64,000 nucleotides of DNA. Origin: Apostichopus japonicus. Lineage: Eukaryota > Echinodermata > Holothuroidea > Aspidochirotida > Stichopodidae. Where the stretch lies: the NCBI RefSeq assembly GCF_037975245.1, contig NC_092581.1:21234303-21298302 (forward strand), written 5' to 3'. The notes below the pieces were generated by a model, which saw only the letters and a program-made list of their open reading frames with translations, was not told where the DNA came from and ran no database searches. A program made the translations under genes and the position numbers. Below are positions 1 to 12,052 of the stretch, piece by piece. Numbering within the stretch: position 1 is the first letter of the stretch; each line of letters starts with the position of its first letter.

Positions 1-1260
1 CCAGCCAGGTGGTTTTACTTGAAATGGCTGGCTGCAATTTTCTTATGTTAATACTTTTTCTGGACTGTTCTCGAATATATCAGACAATTTTAAGAAGCTT
101 TATGGAGCGTTTGACGTCTCATATCAAGAAAACACTCTGTTATTATGATAAACTTAATTACAGTCGTCAATTCATTGTTGGCAGTTATACTGTGATTATT
201 ATCTAACCAGGGCTGAAATCGACAGCAATCCCATTTAAATATCACCCGAAATGGACGACAACGTCAGCCAATATGCAGCTGCGGAAATCGTAAACAGATA
301 TAGGCTACAGTTTCAAGTTAACAACGAGCTAACCGTTCCTGTTTGTTTTATCTCACTTTAAGGGAAATGCCTTAGTGCACTTTCATTTCTTTGTATTTCT
401 CTTGGTGGTCTTTTGATCACAGTAAAGGCTAGAATTTGTTTTCAATTTCACGGGTTACCGGATTACGACATTTGCTTCATTGAATATTTCGAACGTCTTT
501 ACACTAATTTCGAGCCGATCATAATAACCGCATCGGCGTCCGCCATAGGCCAGTATAGGTCAAAGCGTGCCCGTGTAAAATGGGAGGCCCCCGAGTGGGT
601 TAGAATCCTGGTAATGGCTCATATGTTTCTGGTCTTTCATATATTTACATCATATATGAGCAATGTCTTACACCATTTGAAAGACTTCTCGCACTGCATC
701 CAGGTGTCCAACTGAAGAGTTTGATTTTTAACTAACTGTACTCACTGAAATGTGACTACTTTTGGCATGTTTTCAGTCATCATCAGTATATTTTCCAATG
801 ATTGCAATGATTGAGGATTGAAGGTGTTTATAGTTCTAATTAAGGCATTTAGAAATTCACTCATGCAACAGTAAGATTCTGCAACAATTAAGAGCTATAC
901 CACATATAGGGATTGGAAAGCCCTTTGGCAACTTTTAACACTTTTAGCTCAACACATAAACGGTCAAAGTGCATAAATCTGCAATTGCCAGGATATTTGA
1001 ATCCATCAGTTAACATATACAGGCCGGATATGCCAGTTGGACTTGATCAAGTCTAAATATGTCATCATCGAGCTACTTTTGCTTCAGTTTTTTCCTTCCA
1101 ATTTTTAGCAATATTTATTTTCCATAATGGAAATGGGTTTCCAAATGCTGAATATATGCTGAACATATTGAGGTCTTACATGAGGTAATGATGGCATTGG
1201 TCACAGGGTAAAAGCTGTTAACATTTCAGCTTGAAATTATGAACAGAAAGACAAAAAGAA
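1..1260. other. Unannotated left edge
   Basis: I see no convincing exon, RNA gene or transposon end. The longest open frame (413-715) has no recognisable domain and no in-phase partner exon. The sequence is ordinary AT-rich non-coding DNA. Confidence 0.5.
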
Positions 1261-1278
1261 ACTAAGAGGTTTCAAATT

Positions 1279-1806
1279 CTATGGGCAATTCATATGACAC
1301 CACAGACTGATGAAATGGCTGCTCCCAGCCTACACGTCTATGGGCAATTCATATGACACCACATGAGACTGATAAAATGGCTGCTCCCAGACACGTCTAT
1401 GGGCAATTCATATGACACCACAGACTGATCAAATGGCTGCTCCCAGCATACACGTCTATGGGCAATTCATATGACACCACATGAGACTGATAAAATGGCT
1501 GCTGCCAGACACGTCTATGGGCAATTCATATGACACCACAGACTGATGAAATGGCTGCTCCCAGCCTACACGTCTATGGGCAATTCATATGACACCACAG
1601 ACTGATCAAATGGCTGCTCCCAGCCTACACGTCTATGGGCAATTCATATGACACAACATTAGACTGATAAAATGGCTGCTCCCAGCCTACACGTCTATGG
1701 GCAATTCATATTTCACCACATGAGATTGATAAAATGGCTGCTCCCAGACACGTCTATGGGCAATTCATATGACACCACAGACTGATAAAATGGCTGCTCC
1801 CAGACA
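1279..1806. repeat. Minisatellite, about 59 bp unit, 9 copies
   Basis: Nine tandem copies contain the core TATGGGCAATTCATATGA. Two unit types are mixed: one reads CACAGACTGAT then CAGCCTACACG, the other CATGAGACTGATAAAATGG then CAGACACG. The internal AATTCATATG gives each unit a short near-palindrome. No coding potential is seen. Confidence 0.9.
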
Positions 1807-2218
1807 CTACTTTTTTACTATCATTTGTGATAGCTTTCAAAGGGAACAAGAATTTTCAGAAGCTGTTTGACAGAGTTGCTCTGCACAAAGATCTCTGTTA
1901 ATAAGCTAAAGATGACCGTTTGGGTTTGTGACTCCTTTAATATAGAGTTGATGCGTTTTGGTTTCGCTGATACCTTTGTATTCATGCAGGCGGATGGGTG
2001 TGCGTGCGCGCTTGTGTGTGCTTGTGCGTTTGTTTTGTATTCTTACCGAGGACTTGAACAAAAGAATTTCAGGTCCTCGGTTGTGATTTCTAAAGAATCA
2101 CCACGTCCTCGAAAGAATTCTATTGTATGGGGTATTGTTAAGGTTAGGGTACATGGATTTGAACAATTGAATATACAATGGGGTCCTCGGTCTGAATGTA
2201 ATACAAACATGCATATAT

Positions 2219-2238
2219 GTGTGTGTGTGTGTGTGTGA
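2219..2238. repeat. GT microsatellite
   Basis: A short run of TG/GT dinucleotides lies directly before a tract of the dispersed DR1-bearing repeat. A similar GT-rich run precedes another tract of that repeat at 14,040. Confidence 0.8.
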
Positions 2239-2239
2239 C

Positions 2240-2690
2240 GCCTTGCTTGTAAACACGATATCTCAAGAAGAAGAGCTTGGGACCAATCTCATATTTAGTG
2301 TCTATGACTACCACATTGTGTCGAAGCAGCCAACTGTTCTTAGTGGAGGTCAAAGTTCATCTGGGGTCACCAAGAGTCAAATTGTGAAAACCTTGTAAAC
2401 CCGGTATCCCAAGATCGGAAGCTTGTACCAATCTCATATCTAATATACCCTATAGTTGTGACACATTGAGTTCAAGATCACTATTGTTTTTGGTGGAGGT
2501 CAAAGGTCATTTGGTGTCAACAGGGGCCACATTTTGAAACTTTCTAAACACGATATCTCAAGAAGGAAAGCTTGGACCATTATCATATTTAGTATGTAGT
2601 TGTGACACGTTATGTATAAAGTCTATTGTTTTTTGTGGAGTTCAAATGCCATTTGGAGTCACAAGAGGTCAAATTAATGTGGAAACCTTG
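2240..2690 (+). repeat. Dispersed DR1-bearing repeat, three tandem units
   Basis: About 140 bp units each read in order: TTGTAAACACGATATCTCAAGAAG, GGACCAATCTCATATTTAGTGT, a TTGAGTTCAAGA block, then TGGAGGTCAAAGGTCATTTGG and GTCAAATTGTGAAAACC. Related tracts are at 14,060-14,660, 26,080-26,260, 31,720-32,240 (reversed) and 52,530-52,700 (reversed). This is an interspersed family of unknown class. The GGTCA half-sites look like nuclear-receptor sites. Confidence 0.8.
2497..2509 (+). promoter_or_regulatory. Perfect DR1 nuclear-receptor half-site pair
   Basis: The sequence is AGGTCAAAGGTCA: two AGGTCA half-sites with a 1 bp spacer. That is the consensus bound by RXR, HNF4 and PPAR/RXR-type receptors. 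It sits inside a dispersed repeat unit, so use as an enhancer is only a possibility. Confidence 0.45.
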
Positions 2691-2779
2691 ATTATTATTT
2701 ACTGTATCTCCCACCGACCAGCCTATTAGATAATATGTACTGTTTGTACATGCTAAATTTAATGGAATAGACGATATCA

Positions 2780-3180
2780 CTGTGAATAATCGGTATTATA
2801 TCTTTGCTCCGTTTTCCGTCGTATTTCGCAATAGTCGAGATTCAGTGCCAAATAAAAACTTCAGGTTTGGATGTAATAAACTACGTTGGGGGAAATGACC
2901 AGGAGCCGTTTACGAAAATTAACTGTCGCCTATAGTAAGATGTTTTAGAGGCAAACCAGACGCAAAATCTTGGGGCCACCAAAGGGTAAAATTCGCCCGG
3001 GGCCTGCCGCTGTATGTACGGCCTGTAGGTGTACTACATTGAGTAAAAGGAGCCTGTTGTCTTTGGTAGAGATCAATCTGTATGCTGGATGCAAGACAAA
3101 TTTTTCTTGGTCATCAGCTGCCAATGTGAATATTGTTTGTCATATCTCAATGCTTTTTGCTGTACTACTTACATTGATGT
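2780..3180 (+). repeat. Dispersed repeat with an inverted copy at 31.1-31.4 kb
   Basis: The stretch from TCGTATTTCGCAAT through GAGATTCAGTGCC and ACTTCAGGTTTGGATGTA recurs in reverse complement at about 31,300-31,400. The downstream part, with TGGTCATCAGCTGCC and TGTCATATCTCAATG, recurs near 26,270-26,340. It is probably an old transposable element attached to the DR1-bearing repeat. No open reading frame of useful length is present. Confidence 0.65.
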
Positions 3181-3478
3181 AGGCTATGTGTTCATCCTGG
3201 CTATACGCTACAGCCCAGTGTATAACATTCGTATAGTAAGATTATTCATGTAGCATCATTGGAACCACACTTGAATGTTGCTGTCTGTTTAATAAAAGTC
3301 ACCCAGGAAGGAACCTGGGCTTGGAAAACCAAACAACTAACCGACTGATCCGCTTTCAATCAAGTCACTTTGCATCCAGACTGTAACTGCGTGATCATCG
3401 TCAGGTGTGTATTACGATTTCCCGAGAACTTGAGAAGGGGAACATAATGCTACACATAGCCCGGCAGCCCAGTGCACT

Positions 3479-4215
3479 TTGATCAAACGAACGAGGTACC
3501 AATATCTGAGTATTGGAACATTTTGGGAAAAACCCAGTATATCCAAAAGTGGATGTCTGCCGTGGTCCCTCTGCTGCATGTGGCCCATGGGGCCGGTTAA
3601 AGGGGGCCCAAAAATGAATTTGATCAAACGAACGAGGTACCACTTGAAACCAATGTCAACTTAATGCATGAATGCCACATAGTACTGAATGGCCCATGTC
3701 AGACAAATTTTCTGCTGCAAAGGGCCCGCCAGACGCCCCAAAAGGGCCCCTAAAATGCATATGATCAAACGAACGAGGTACCACTTGAAACCAATGTCAA
3801 CTTAATGCATGAATGCCACAAAGTACTGAATGGCCCATGTCAGACAAATTTTCTGCTGCCAAGGGCCCGCCAGACGCCCCCAAATATGGCCCAAATGCCC
3901 ATTATCGTAGCATTGACCCAGATTAAATATGCAAGGTACCACTAAAAGCTGGTTTGGAACGCTCGGGTTAATCTTACAGACTATGGAAATCATCATGTCA
4001 GACAATTTTCTGCTGCAAAGGGCCCGCCAGACGCCCCAAAAAGGCCCCTAAAAATGCATTTGATAAAACGAACGAGGTACCACTTGAAACCAATGTCAAC
4101 TTAATGCATAAATGCCACAAAGTACTGAATGGCCCATGCCAGACAAATTTTCTGCTGCAAAGGGGCCGACAGACACACTAAAAAAAAGGGCCCCCAAATG
4201 GGCTATGATCAATCG
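3479..4215. repeat. Tandem repeat with ACGAACGAGGTACCA core
   Basis: Units of about 144 bp carry ATCAAACGAACGAGGTACCA, then a CCAATGTCAACTTAATGCAT block, a CAGACAAATTTTCTGCTGC block and a GC-rich GGGCCCGCCAGACGCCCC block. Clear copies begin near 3,482, 3,623, 3,762 and 4,064, with decayed copies between and after. Short open frames here are by-products of the repeat. Confidence 0.8.
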
Positions 4216-4334
4216 TAGTTGGTACCACACAAAGCCAATATCAAATGTAAAGGTACTTTCCACAGACTAAAGAACTGTCAATGCAAGACAAATTTTCTTC
4301 TGCATAGGTCCCACCAGATAGAAAGAATAGGTGG

Positions 4335-5275
4335 CCTAATGGTACTCTTCTACAATGTCCTTAAAGTTCATGTTAACCATCGGTTTGGTGGTCCAAGGCG
4401 TGCTGCGTGGATTAGGGCCCAAAGCTTTTCGTGGTCCCGTTACACTCATTAAAGAAGTAATGATTTAGTGGTCATTTAAATTGGTCAAGCACTCTTTGGA
4501 CCGGGCAAGACGCATTATGGTAATCTTCTACAATGTCCTTAGAGTACATGTTACCGATTGGTTAGGTGGTCCAAAGCGTGCTGCATGGATTAGGGCCCAA
4601 AGCTTTTTCGTGGTCCAATTACACTCATTGAAGAAGTAATGATTTAGTGGTCATTTAAATTGGTCAAGCATTCTTTGGACCGGTCAAGACGCATTATGGT
4701 ACTCTTCTACAATGTCCTTAGAGTTAATGTTACCCATTGGATAGGTGGTCCAAGGCGTGCTGCATGGATTAGGGCCCAAAGCTTTTTCGTGGTCCCGTTT
4801 CACTCATTGAAGATGTAATGATTTAGTGGTCATTTAAATTGGTCAAGCACTCTTTGGACTGGGCAAGACGCATTATGGTACTCTTCTACAATGTCCTTAG
4901 AGTTAATGTTACCCATTGGTTAGGTGGTCCAAGGCGTGCTGGTTTTGATTAGGGCCCAAATGTTTTTATTTCAGTTCCCGTTACATTTATTTAAAAAAAT
5001 GTTGATTTAATGGTCAGTTTAATTGGTCAAGCACTCTTTGGACCGGGCAAGACGCATTATGGTATCCTTCTACAATGTGTTAAGAATCCATATGACCCAT
5101 TGGTAAGGTGGTCCAAGGCGTGCTAGTCTTGATTAGGGCCTAAAGTAATTTTTTACATTAATTTAAGAGCTGATGAAGTACTGGTCATTTTAGTTGGTCA
5201 AGAACTATTTGGACCGGGCAAGATGCATTATGGTACCCTTCTACATAGTCATTAGAGTTCATATGACCCATGGGC
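4335..5275. repeat. Tandem repeat, about 180 bp unit, 5-6 copies
   Basis: Each unit contains CTTCTACAATGTCCTTAGAG, a GGTGGTCCAAGGCGTGCTG block, a GATTAGGGCCCAAAG block, TAATGATTTAGTGGTCATTT and GGTCAAGCACTCTTTGGACC. Copies diverge progressively towards the right end. It is adjacent to, but unrelated in sequence to, the preceding array. Confidence 0.85.
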
Positions 5276-6777
5276 CATAGATAAACCTCTTTCCACGACC
5301 AAATGTTGAACATCTTGTAAGAAAGCGTTTGTCTTGCCACAGGTGTTACGTCGATACAATTGTCGAATACGTAACCGAATAGGCAGCTCAGTTACTCATT
5401 CGCGAATATCGAACGAGGAACGGGGAATAAGTATCTAACTTCACACCGGTGTAAACATGTACATAACTTTAGAACATTGCCACATTTCATTTCGAACACC
5501 AGTCTATCTGATATCACCAGTTGGCGTTCCATATTACATTATCACGTCGAGTGCTCTCGATCCTGTGTAGAAATCAAGCAAGGGACAACAAATCCAGGGA
5601 AAATTGCAGCTAATTTGATATCCACCGAACTTTGACTGATAAAGGTAACTAAATACTAAATAGACCCATAACAAGAAGAAAAAAGCTTCCACTGATCAGA
5701 GAGGCTTTCAAATGCCTAAAGATGAGTAACGTTTGTCGCCGGGACGACGCTGAATGAAGCGGAACACTGAAAACCGACGTTGAATTTTGCAGTCTCGGGT
5801 TCTTGCAATGTTGTGTTTGCAAAGCCTACAGTAGCCTACTGTACAATCAGTATGTCTTCTTTTTCTCAATGGTAGAAGTAGCATACGCCCATGAAAAGCC
5901 CCATAGACTTACACAATAAATCACGAAAGTAATGTGGTCTCAAAGTCTAGATAGAAGTTCTCACTAGTAAACAAACCTTGTAGGATCCTAGCTTGTTTAT
6001 CCTATCTTAGGCTAGTCTATATATCTACATTATACTATTCTGGTCACTGTTAGTGCTAGTTTACTGAGGATAGGCATTGTTGGTATTCTACTGTATCTAT
6101 TGTTTACACTGTAGGTTGAGTTATGTTTGGAAGCTTTTATGGCCAGGTCAATTGGAGAGTACCCAGGTGCACATACACTGGTGTGATCCCATGTTATACA
6201 GGTGTAGATGTTTGTGAGAGGTGGAATGACCTAGTGGGAGTGGTCAGTGGTTTCCACCTACCAATAGGATTGTGTTATACTAGGGTGTTGGTTTATGTTA
6301 GTGTTAAGTTGTTATGTATGTTGGAGATGATGTTACAAGAGAATAATATAAAGCAAAGCTCCTCCAGCCTCCAAAGCTGTCAACTTGTCTTGTGTCATTC
6401 TTCGTTGGTTGCATATGTTTTAGTTTGTTCTGTTACTGCTCGGTCACTACAATTAACCTCTTACTCAGTAGTAAACAATTTTCATACTCTGCTCTTGGGA
6501 GGTCTAAAGGGGTCTAAAATTGCCTCAATTGACCTGATTTTTGCAGCACCATGTACTGCCATGTACAGTACTTCCACAAAAAAAAAACTAGATACTAATA
6601 GCATTTTGTCACTTTTCTTGACTTGAAGGAGAACTTTTGGTTGATATAGACTCTAATAGGAGCATGCCACCTTAAAATCGTACCAGAGATACTGTATCTT
6701 AGCCTCCTTAGGCCTATGCTTGGGCCTGGTGTACATTGTAGCCATTGTTTGTAGTTGTTGTTCATGTTATACTGTTA
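5276..6777. other. Unannotated; possible 5' region of the ENPP gene
   Basis: No coding exon is identified. A donor-like AAAG|GTAACT at about 5,644 could end a non-coding first exon of the downstream ENPP gene, whose first coding exon has an acceptor-like site just upstream. The 501 bp open frame at 6,123-6,626 has no recognisable domain and I do not accept it as a gene. Confidence 0.3.
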
Positions 6778-7232
6778 CAGGCATGAGACTCTTCCGCGGA
6801 AACGCGGATTTCCGATTTTTTTTTTTTAATTTCCACGTTTTTTCTCGTAATTCGCGTTTTTTATTATTTTTTATTTTTAATTTTTTTGATTTAATTTTTT
6901 TTTTTTTTTTGGCAGAACATGCTGGACTGTGAAGGGAAGGAACACCCAATTTGACCAGTGGTGGAATCAAGTAGCACAAAGCAAGCAAAAAAGCCTTTTT
7001 TTCGTTCAAAAAAGCTAATAGGTAAATTATACAAGCAGAAATTCCACACTTTTTTGGCGAGTTACGTGATGTGATAGATTCCATCTAGAGTCCACCATTT
7101 TGCATCTAAGCCCTCCTTACCTGACAAAAAATTTCTAAAGGGGAGGGGGACACCCCCTCCCCTTATACCCCTCCCCCAGGACTGCGATCGATAAATTTCA
7201 GATTTTTTTTTCCCGGCTCAGTCTCATCCCTG
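6778..7232. mobile_element. Non-autonomous DNA transposon (MITE) with terminal inverted repeats
   Basis: The left end CAGGCATGAGACT matches the reverse complement of the right end AGTCTCATCCCTG at 12 of 13 positions. The hexamer CTGTTA flanks both ends directly, as expected for a target-site duplication. The inside is T-rich then C-rich and non-coding. The superfamily is not assigned. Confidence 0.7.
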
Positions 7233-8030
7233 CTGTTAGGTCTAGGTTGCTGGTATTGCAAATGAGATTAATAACTGCTGTTAGTCTTTTAACTCATTCT
7301 TGTGATTGAATTGATATACTACAGATTCTGAGTCTGAGGAATTTTGTCCCCCTCCTCCCATCCCCAAAGAAACCTTTTTTTGACCATGATTTGACAAAGC
7401 ATTCTAGGCTTGTCCACAACACCAAGCACAGTTTGTTATTTTTGGCAACTATTTTTCTATTCGCTCATTTGTATACCAAAAATGATTATAAATAGAGCCT
7501 TAGCTACCTATGGTTCCTTTTTTATCTCTCAAAAGTAAAATTTTACTTTCCAGGGAATACAATGTTTTTTGGAAGGAAAAAATGAGATCTTGTTTAATAT
7601 TAGTAGACAAATTTTTCAACATGATAGGCTAATCACTAAAGTGGCGATAAGTTCCTCCTTAAATATTTCACAAAATTTGGCTAACATTTGTTATCCTAGG
7701 TTACTACAGTTGTTTCTGAGTTATTCCAAGACATTGAGGAATGAGTGAGGAAGAATGCTAAGAGGTACGTGGCATTAAAATCATGCTAGTTGAAGTTTGC
7801 ATATAGTGACCATAACTTGACTGTCTAGCAATTTTAAGGATATGTAGAATACTGATGTCATTTACAAAGAGACTTGTTCTGTAAGTTTCCAGATAGAAAA
7901 TTCCTCTGTGGGTAAATGGTCTTAATGTTGCAGTATATACAGTAGACATTGAAGCCAAAGCTGTTTGCTACATAACCCAAGTTTGAATTCAGGGCTACTG
8001 CACACAACTCAATATTACTTTCATTCATTT

Positions 8031-8038
8031 GCAGGTGT
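8031..8038 (+). promoter_or_regulatory. Probable splice acceptor upstream of the ENPP start codon
   Basis: The pyrimidine-containing run ATTTGCAG, followed by GTGTTAAC, ends about 38 bp before the chosen ATG. It suggests that the start codon lies in the second exon and that a non-coding first exon is upstream. Confidence 0.4.
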
Positions 8039-8073
8039 TAACAAATACATTTTGAGGACTGAATGTGGTGGGA

Positions 8074-8911
8074 ATGATGTTTGCTTTATCTCATTGTATG
8101 TGGCTGGTCATCATTCTTTGTCAACTTTGGTCTCGTTCAGTTGCAATAAATGAACCGTTACTGTTAATGGTAGGAATGGATGCTTTCAGATGGGATTTTC
8201 TGGACCGTGCCCAAACACCTCATTTTGATGATTTAACAGGGAGCGGCATTCGAGCAAAGCACATCGTCAACGTTTTTCCAACAAAAAGTGCCCCTAACTG
8301 GTACACCATTGTCACTGGGTTATATCCGGAAGCCCATGGGTTAGTCAACAACCATGTGTATGATCCCTTAGTGAATTGTGATCAGCCCTCCATGGGAGTT
8401 GATCTAAATTGTTCAGATCCATTATTGTGGAACCAAGCTGAACCTATATGGATCACAAATCAACGTCAGGGAGGGAAAAGCGGAGTTCTAAACTTTCCAT
8501 TTGGCATGACAGTGCAATATGATGGCATGATTGCTAATTTCACCACAAATCCTGCCAAACCACTTATCAGCAAGGAGAAACTTGTTGATGATATTGTTGA
8601 ACTTTTTGCGACTAAGAGTATTAACTTTGGGATTATCTGGTTTCCAGATGTGGACCATGCCTGTCATAAGTATGGTCCAGAGTCCAAGGCAGCCACAAAA
8701 GCAGTGGAAGAGATGGACCGCATGGTTGGTTATTTAGTTGATGTACTGAAGAAGCACAATCTACATGACGTTCTCAATATCCTTGTTGTAGCTGATCACG
8801 GACAAGTAGAAGTATTTCCGTCACAGACGATCTTTTTAGATGAACATGTTGACCGGGCACTGTACTTTGGTTACCAAGATACTCCTGTATTCTCAATTTT
8901 TCCACACAAAG
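8074..8911 (+). CDS. ENPP-like exon A (signal peptide and most of the catalytic domain)
   Basis: This exon holds residues 1-279 plus one base and ends CACAAAG|GTAAGC. It carries the signal peptide, the nucleophile loop (Ser instead of Thr) and the metal residues D, D/H and DH. One long exon for this part agrees with compact ENPP4/5 gene structures. Confidence 0.93.
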
Positions 8912-11641
8912 GTAAGCATTATTGACCAAGTTTCAAGAAATACCCATCACCACGAGTATGAATGTCAGCATTGGTTAGATTAGATTTGAGATTGGTATTT
9001 TAGAATGTTTAGTTTGTTTGATTCACAGTTCATAAAGAGACAAACCCTCAACATGTCTGACTGGTCTGATTTTGCCAGTGTTTATGGTTTATGTCAGTAC
9101 ATTTCAAAGTCCTCTTTTTGGGGAATTTAATGATATTTTAGCCATGTATATTGTTGGTATGAAGGTAAAATAATTGGCTGCCAAACTTACAGTAACACCC
9201 CCCCCCCCCTCCCCTCCTCAGACAAGACATTCAAACTTTTTTAACTTACAGACTTTTTTAGAATTTCTAACAAACAGAAGAAGACTTTTAACTATACTGT
9301 CACTTCTTTAGCAGATACTTTCATCAGTGATCTTTATCATATGATTTCAAGATGATGGTTTTGCTTTAAGGAATCATGGCTGAATCATTACAGTTTGTAA
9401 AAAAGGAATTAAATGCTTCACTTGTTTTTAACTGATGAAGGATATTAAAACTTAAAAATTGTTTTTGCTTTTTTTTTTAACATAAAGAAAACATTTCATG
9501 AACTTAAATCTTATTTATGTACAAAATGGCATTTAAAACATGGGTGGTTTTAGCAATCAACAGCATATCAAAATTAATTTTTGTGCCTGTCATTTTTGAT
9601 AATGAAAAGCTATCATAATTAATAATTGCTTGGGTGTCTTCTAGATGACGATATCCCTGTGATCATGAAGAAACTAGAAAAGGTTGAACATTTAACGGTC
9701 TATACCAAGGACAAAATACCGGAGAAATACCATTATAGGAACAACAAACGTATCCCACCCATCCTACTAATGGCCGATGTTGGATGGAATGTGGCACAGA
9801 ATAAAACAGAAACGCCTTACTGGGAAAGTAAGCAAATTGCATGTTAACATAAAATTTGATAGCATTCATGCTCTTGGAATAAATGTAAACTCATGCTAAT
9901 GTTGCTAATTTCATCTGGAATATTCCGCAATTTTCAATTACAATTACAGGTGTTGCACGTTTACTATTGAAATAGAGAATGCTTAGATCTACAGGTGTAT
10001 TTTTACCTATCCATAGAGATAAATGTATGATGGACCATTCTCAAGGATTTTGCTCATGTCTGCATTTATAAGTAGATACTTGCTCATATTTTCAAGCTTA
10101 CTCTTTCTTTTTAAATACATTACATGAAAGTTGCAGTTGATTGAGTGACAATTACCAATTTTGCTTTAGTTCTTTCTATATTGTGTCGCTAATCATCTAT
10201 CATATTGCATTGACTTTGATACAGGGTACCAGTTTGAAGCTAGTTTCATGTTATGTGCATTTCATCATTGTTAGGCTGCAGTAGTAGAGTGTGTTCTGTT
10301 GTATTAAGTTTATGATCAGTAATTAATGCCGACGATACTGCTGGTAATGTGGCCAGGGACAAGTAGGAGGGAGGGTAGAAGATGTTTGTCACCCTCTAAA
10401 AATGAACAGTGTAACCATGGATCAATTCTATTCAACAAAGGTGATTAATCTTGTCAGTCTGATCTGGTGTACATATTGGTCATTCTTTGTTACTTTGGAC
10501 TTGATTAACCTTGGAATTTCCCTGAGTAATGACATATTTAGATATTAAGCTCCTGGCTTACTTGTCTCCACTCTACTATTGCACCTTGCCATGCACCCAC
10601 CCGTATGTTCAACACCCATGCACCCACCTGTATGTTCAACACCCATGCACCCACCCGTATGTTCAACACCCATGCACCCACCCGTATGTTCAACACCCAT
10701 GCACCCACCCGTATGTTCAACACCTGTGAGGTTTTAGCTTCCAGATATATCAAACTCTGATCTTCCTTTATAGCAACCATCGGTGAACATGGCTACGGCA
10801 ACGATGTTTCCAAAATGTGGCCGACCTTTGTTGCCAGTGGACCAGCTTTCAGAAAAGGCATCATGAGTGAACCATTCAGTTCAACTGACATCTATTCTCT
10901 GATATGCCATATTCTGAGAATTGAGCCACGCCCCCACAACGGGTCCATAGAGCATGTCAAGCATCTTTTTGCTGATGGCCTCCCCAGTCACCAACCGTCT
11001 GTGCTTCGTGGTGAGTTGCAAACAAAAGCAATGATATATTAGTTAATACTACCATGGTTAAAACCAATAAAAAATACTGCACCGTGGTTTTCACCTATCC
11101 TTCTCCATCCCCTCCCCCCCATACTACCAACCCCGCCAACAGGGTTGGTACCGAAATCCTTTAAACCCCAAATCCCTTAAATTCCTTAGGGATATCCCCA
11201 CCAGCTTCCCCACTGTCCTGTCTTCTTAATTTGTCAGACCTCTCGGGAACATGATTATGTTTATCAAAACAGAAGTACAACAGCATGAATCTAAGCACTG
11301 TTAGATAAGTTAATCCAAATCAATGTGGACCTCCTAAATAGCAAAGTTCTGTTTTGGGAGATGGTAAGAGAAATAAATAGGGGAAATGCAATGAAGAAAA
11401 TAAAACCAAAGTTCTGTTGTAGGGGGGATGGAAAGATGATATGGAGAATGCAAAGAAGAAACATATCCTTTATGTGTGTGTTCTTGCAGCTTCATTGGGA
11501 GTAGTGACATTCCTATTGGTAGTTGTAACAAGCCTGATGTTACTGAGCTGCAGTTTGATGCTGAAATACAGGACAGAGGCTAGATCAGTGAGGAGACTCG
11601 AAGAAGCTGAAGGATTACTCGACGAGGATCTGGAGGCTTAG
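8074..11641 (+). CDS. Ectonucleotide pyrophosphatase/phosphodiesterase, ENPP4/5-like (4 coding exons)
   Basis: Exons 8074-8911, 9645-9827, 10774-11010 and 11490-11641 join in phase to give 469 residues, close to vertebrate ENPP4 and ENPP5. I begin at the ATG pair at 8,074 because it opens a signal peptide (hydrophobic WLVIILC); frames upstream start with GTG. Seen in order: metal-site Asp in VGMDAFRWDF, nucleophile loop PTKSAPNWYTIVTG, metal-site PDVDHACHKYGPE, VADHGQ, and EHGYGN with the last metal-binding His. A single helix near residues 420-440 and an acidic tail with an EAEGLL dileucine-type signal follow. NCS, NFT, NKT and NGS sequons fit an extracellular enzyme. The family hydrolyses nucleotide phosphodiesters such as Ap3A or NAD outside the cell. 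The usual nucleophilic Thr is Ser here. Assignment to ENPP4 versus ENPP5 is not resolved. Confidence 0.93.
9645..9827 (+). CDS. ENPP-like exon B
   Basis: The acceptor is GTCTTCTAG and the donor GAAA|GTAAGC. The exon encodes the DDDIPVIMKKL to NVAQNKTETPYWE segment, including IPEKYHYRNNKRIPPILLMA, which matches the ENPP4 region before its last metal-binding His. Phase is 1 on entry and 1 on exit. Confidence 0.92.
10590..10725. repeat. 27 bp minisatellite, 5 copies, in an ENPP intron
   Basis: Five near-identical units of CATGCACCCACCCGTATGTT plus CAACACC lie about 50 bp before the acceptor of ENPP exon C. They are open in several frames, but the phase of the flanking exons shows that they are intronic. 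Confidence 0.9.
10774..11010 (+). CDS. ENPP-like exon C (last metal-binding His)
   Basis: The acceptor is CTTTATAG and the donor CGTG|GTGAGT. The exon begins with TIGEHGYGNDVSKMWPTF, where the His is the conserved metal ligand, and continues through SGPAFRKG and the EPRPHNGSIEH motif typical of ENPP domain ends. Confidence 0.93.
11490..11641 (+). CDS. ENPP-like exon D (membrane helix and tail)
   Basis: The acceptor is TTCTTGCAG. The exon encodes a hydrophobic helix (VVTFLLVVVTSLMLL) and a 25-30 residue cytoplasmic tail ending DEDLEA, then TAG. A C-terminal anchor is the ENPP4/5 topology; ENPP1 and ENPP3 are anchored at the N-terminus. Confidence 0.92.
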
Positions 11642-12052
11642 CGGGAATTTATCAAGAGTAACAAGAAGGGTAACCAGATATGTAACCATGATATAAACTG
11701 TAATTGAGCAGGTAGGGTTAGATTATCTGGACCCATATATGAATATTGGCTTGAAGAGTAGTACCAATAATTGATAGTCAACATATTAATGCACATGTTA
11801 TTGTCAAATTGCAAATTTATGTCTTCACTGGTTTTTAACTGAAACATACTGAAATGCAACTTTGAAAACAGAGCAGGAGTGAGGGGGGAGCGGGAGGGGG
11901 GTGGGTGAGGGGGGAGGGAGAGTGAGGGTGAGGGGAAGTGGGAGGGAATGGGGATCTGTGAGGAGAAGTTGGAGATAAGTTTAATTGATTGGTTAATATA
12001 TTTTGTGTAAGTTACATTGTATGATAATCTATGTTAAAGATATGGTCTAGCT

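Noticed and set aside
413-715. 100-codon frame near the left edge
   Set aside because: No domain is recognised, there is no splice partner, and the length is within chance expectation for this sequence.
6123-6626. 167-codon open frame upstream of the ENPP gene
   Set aside because: No recognisable domain, odd composition rich in Val, Leu, Ser and Cys, and no in-phase partner exons.
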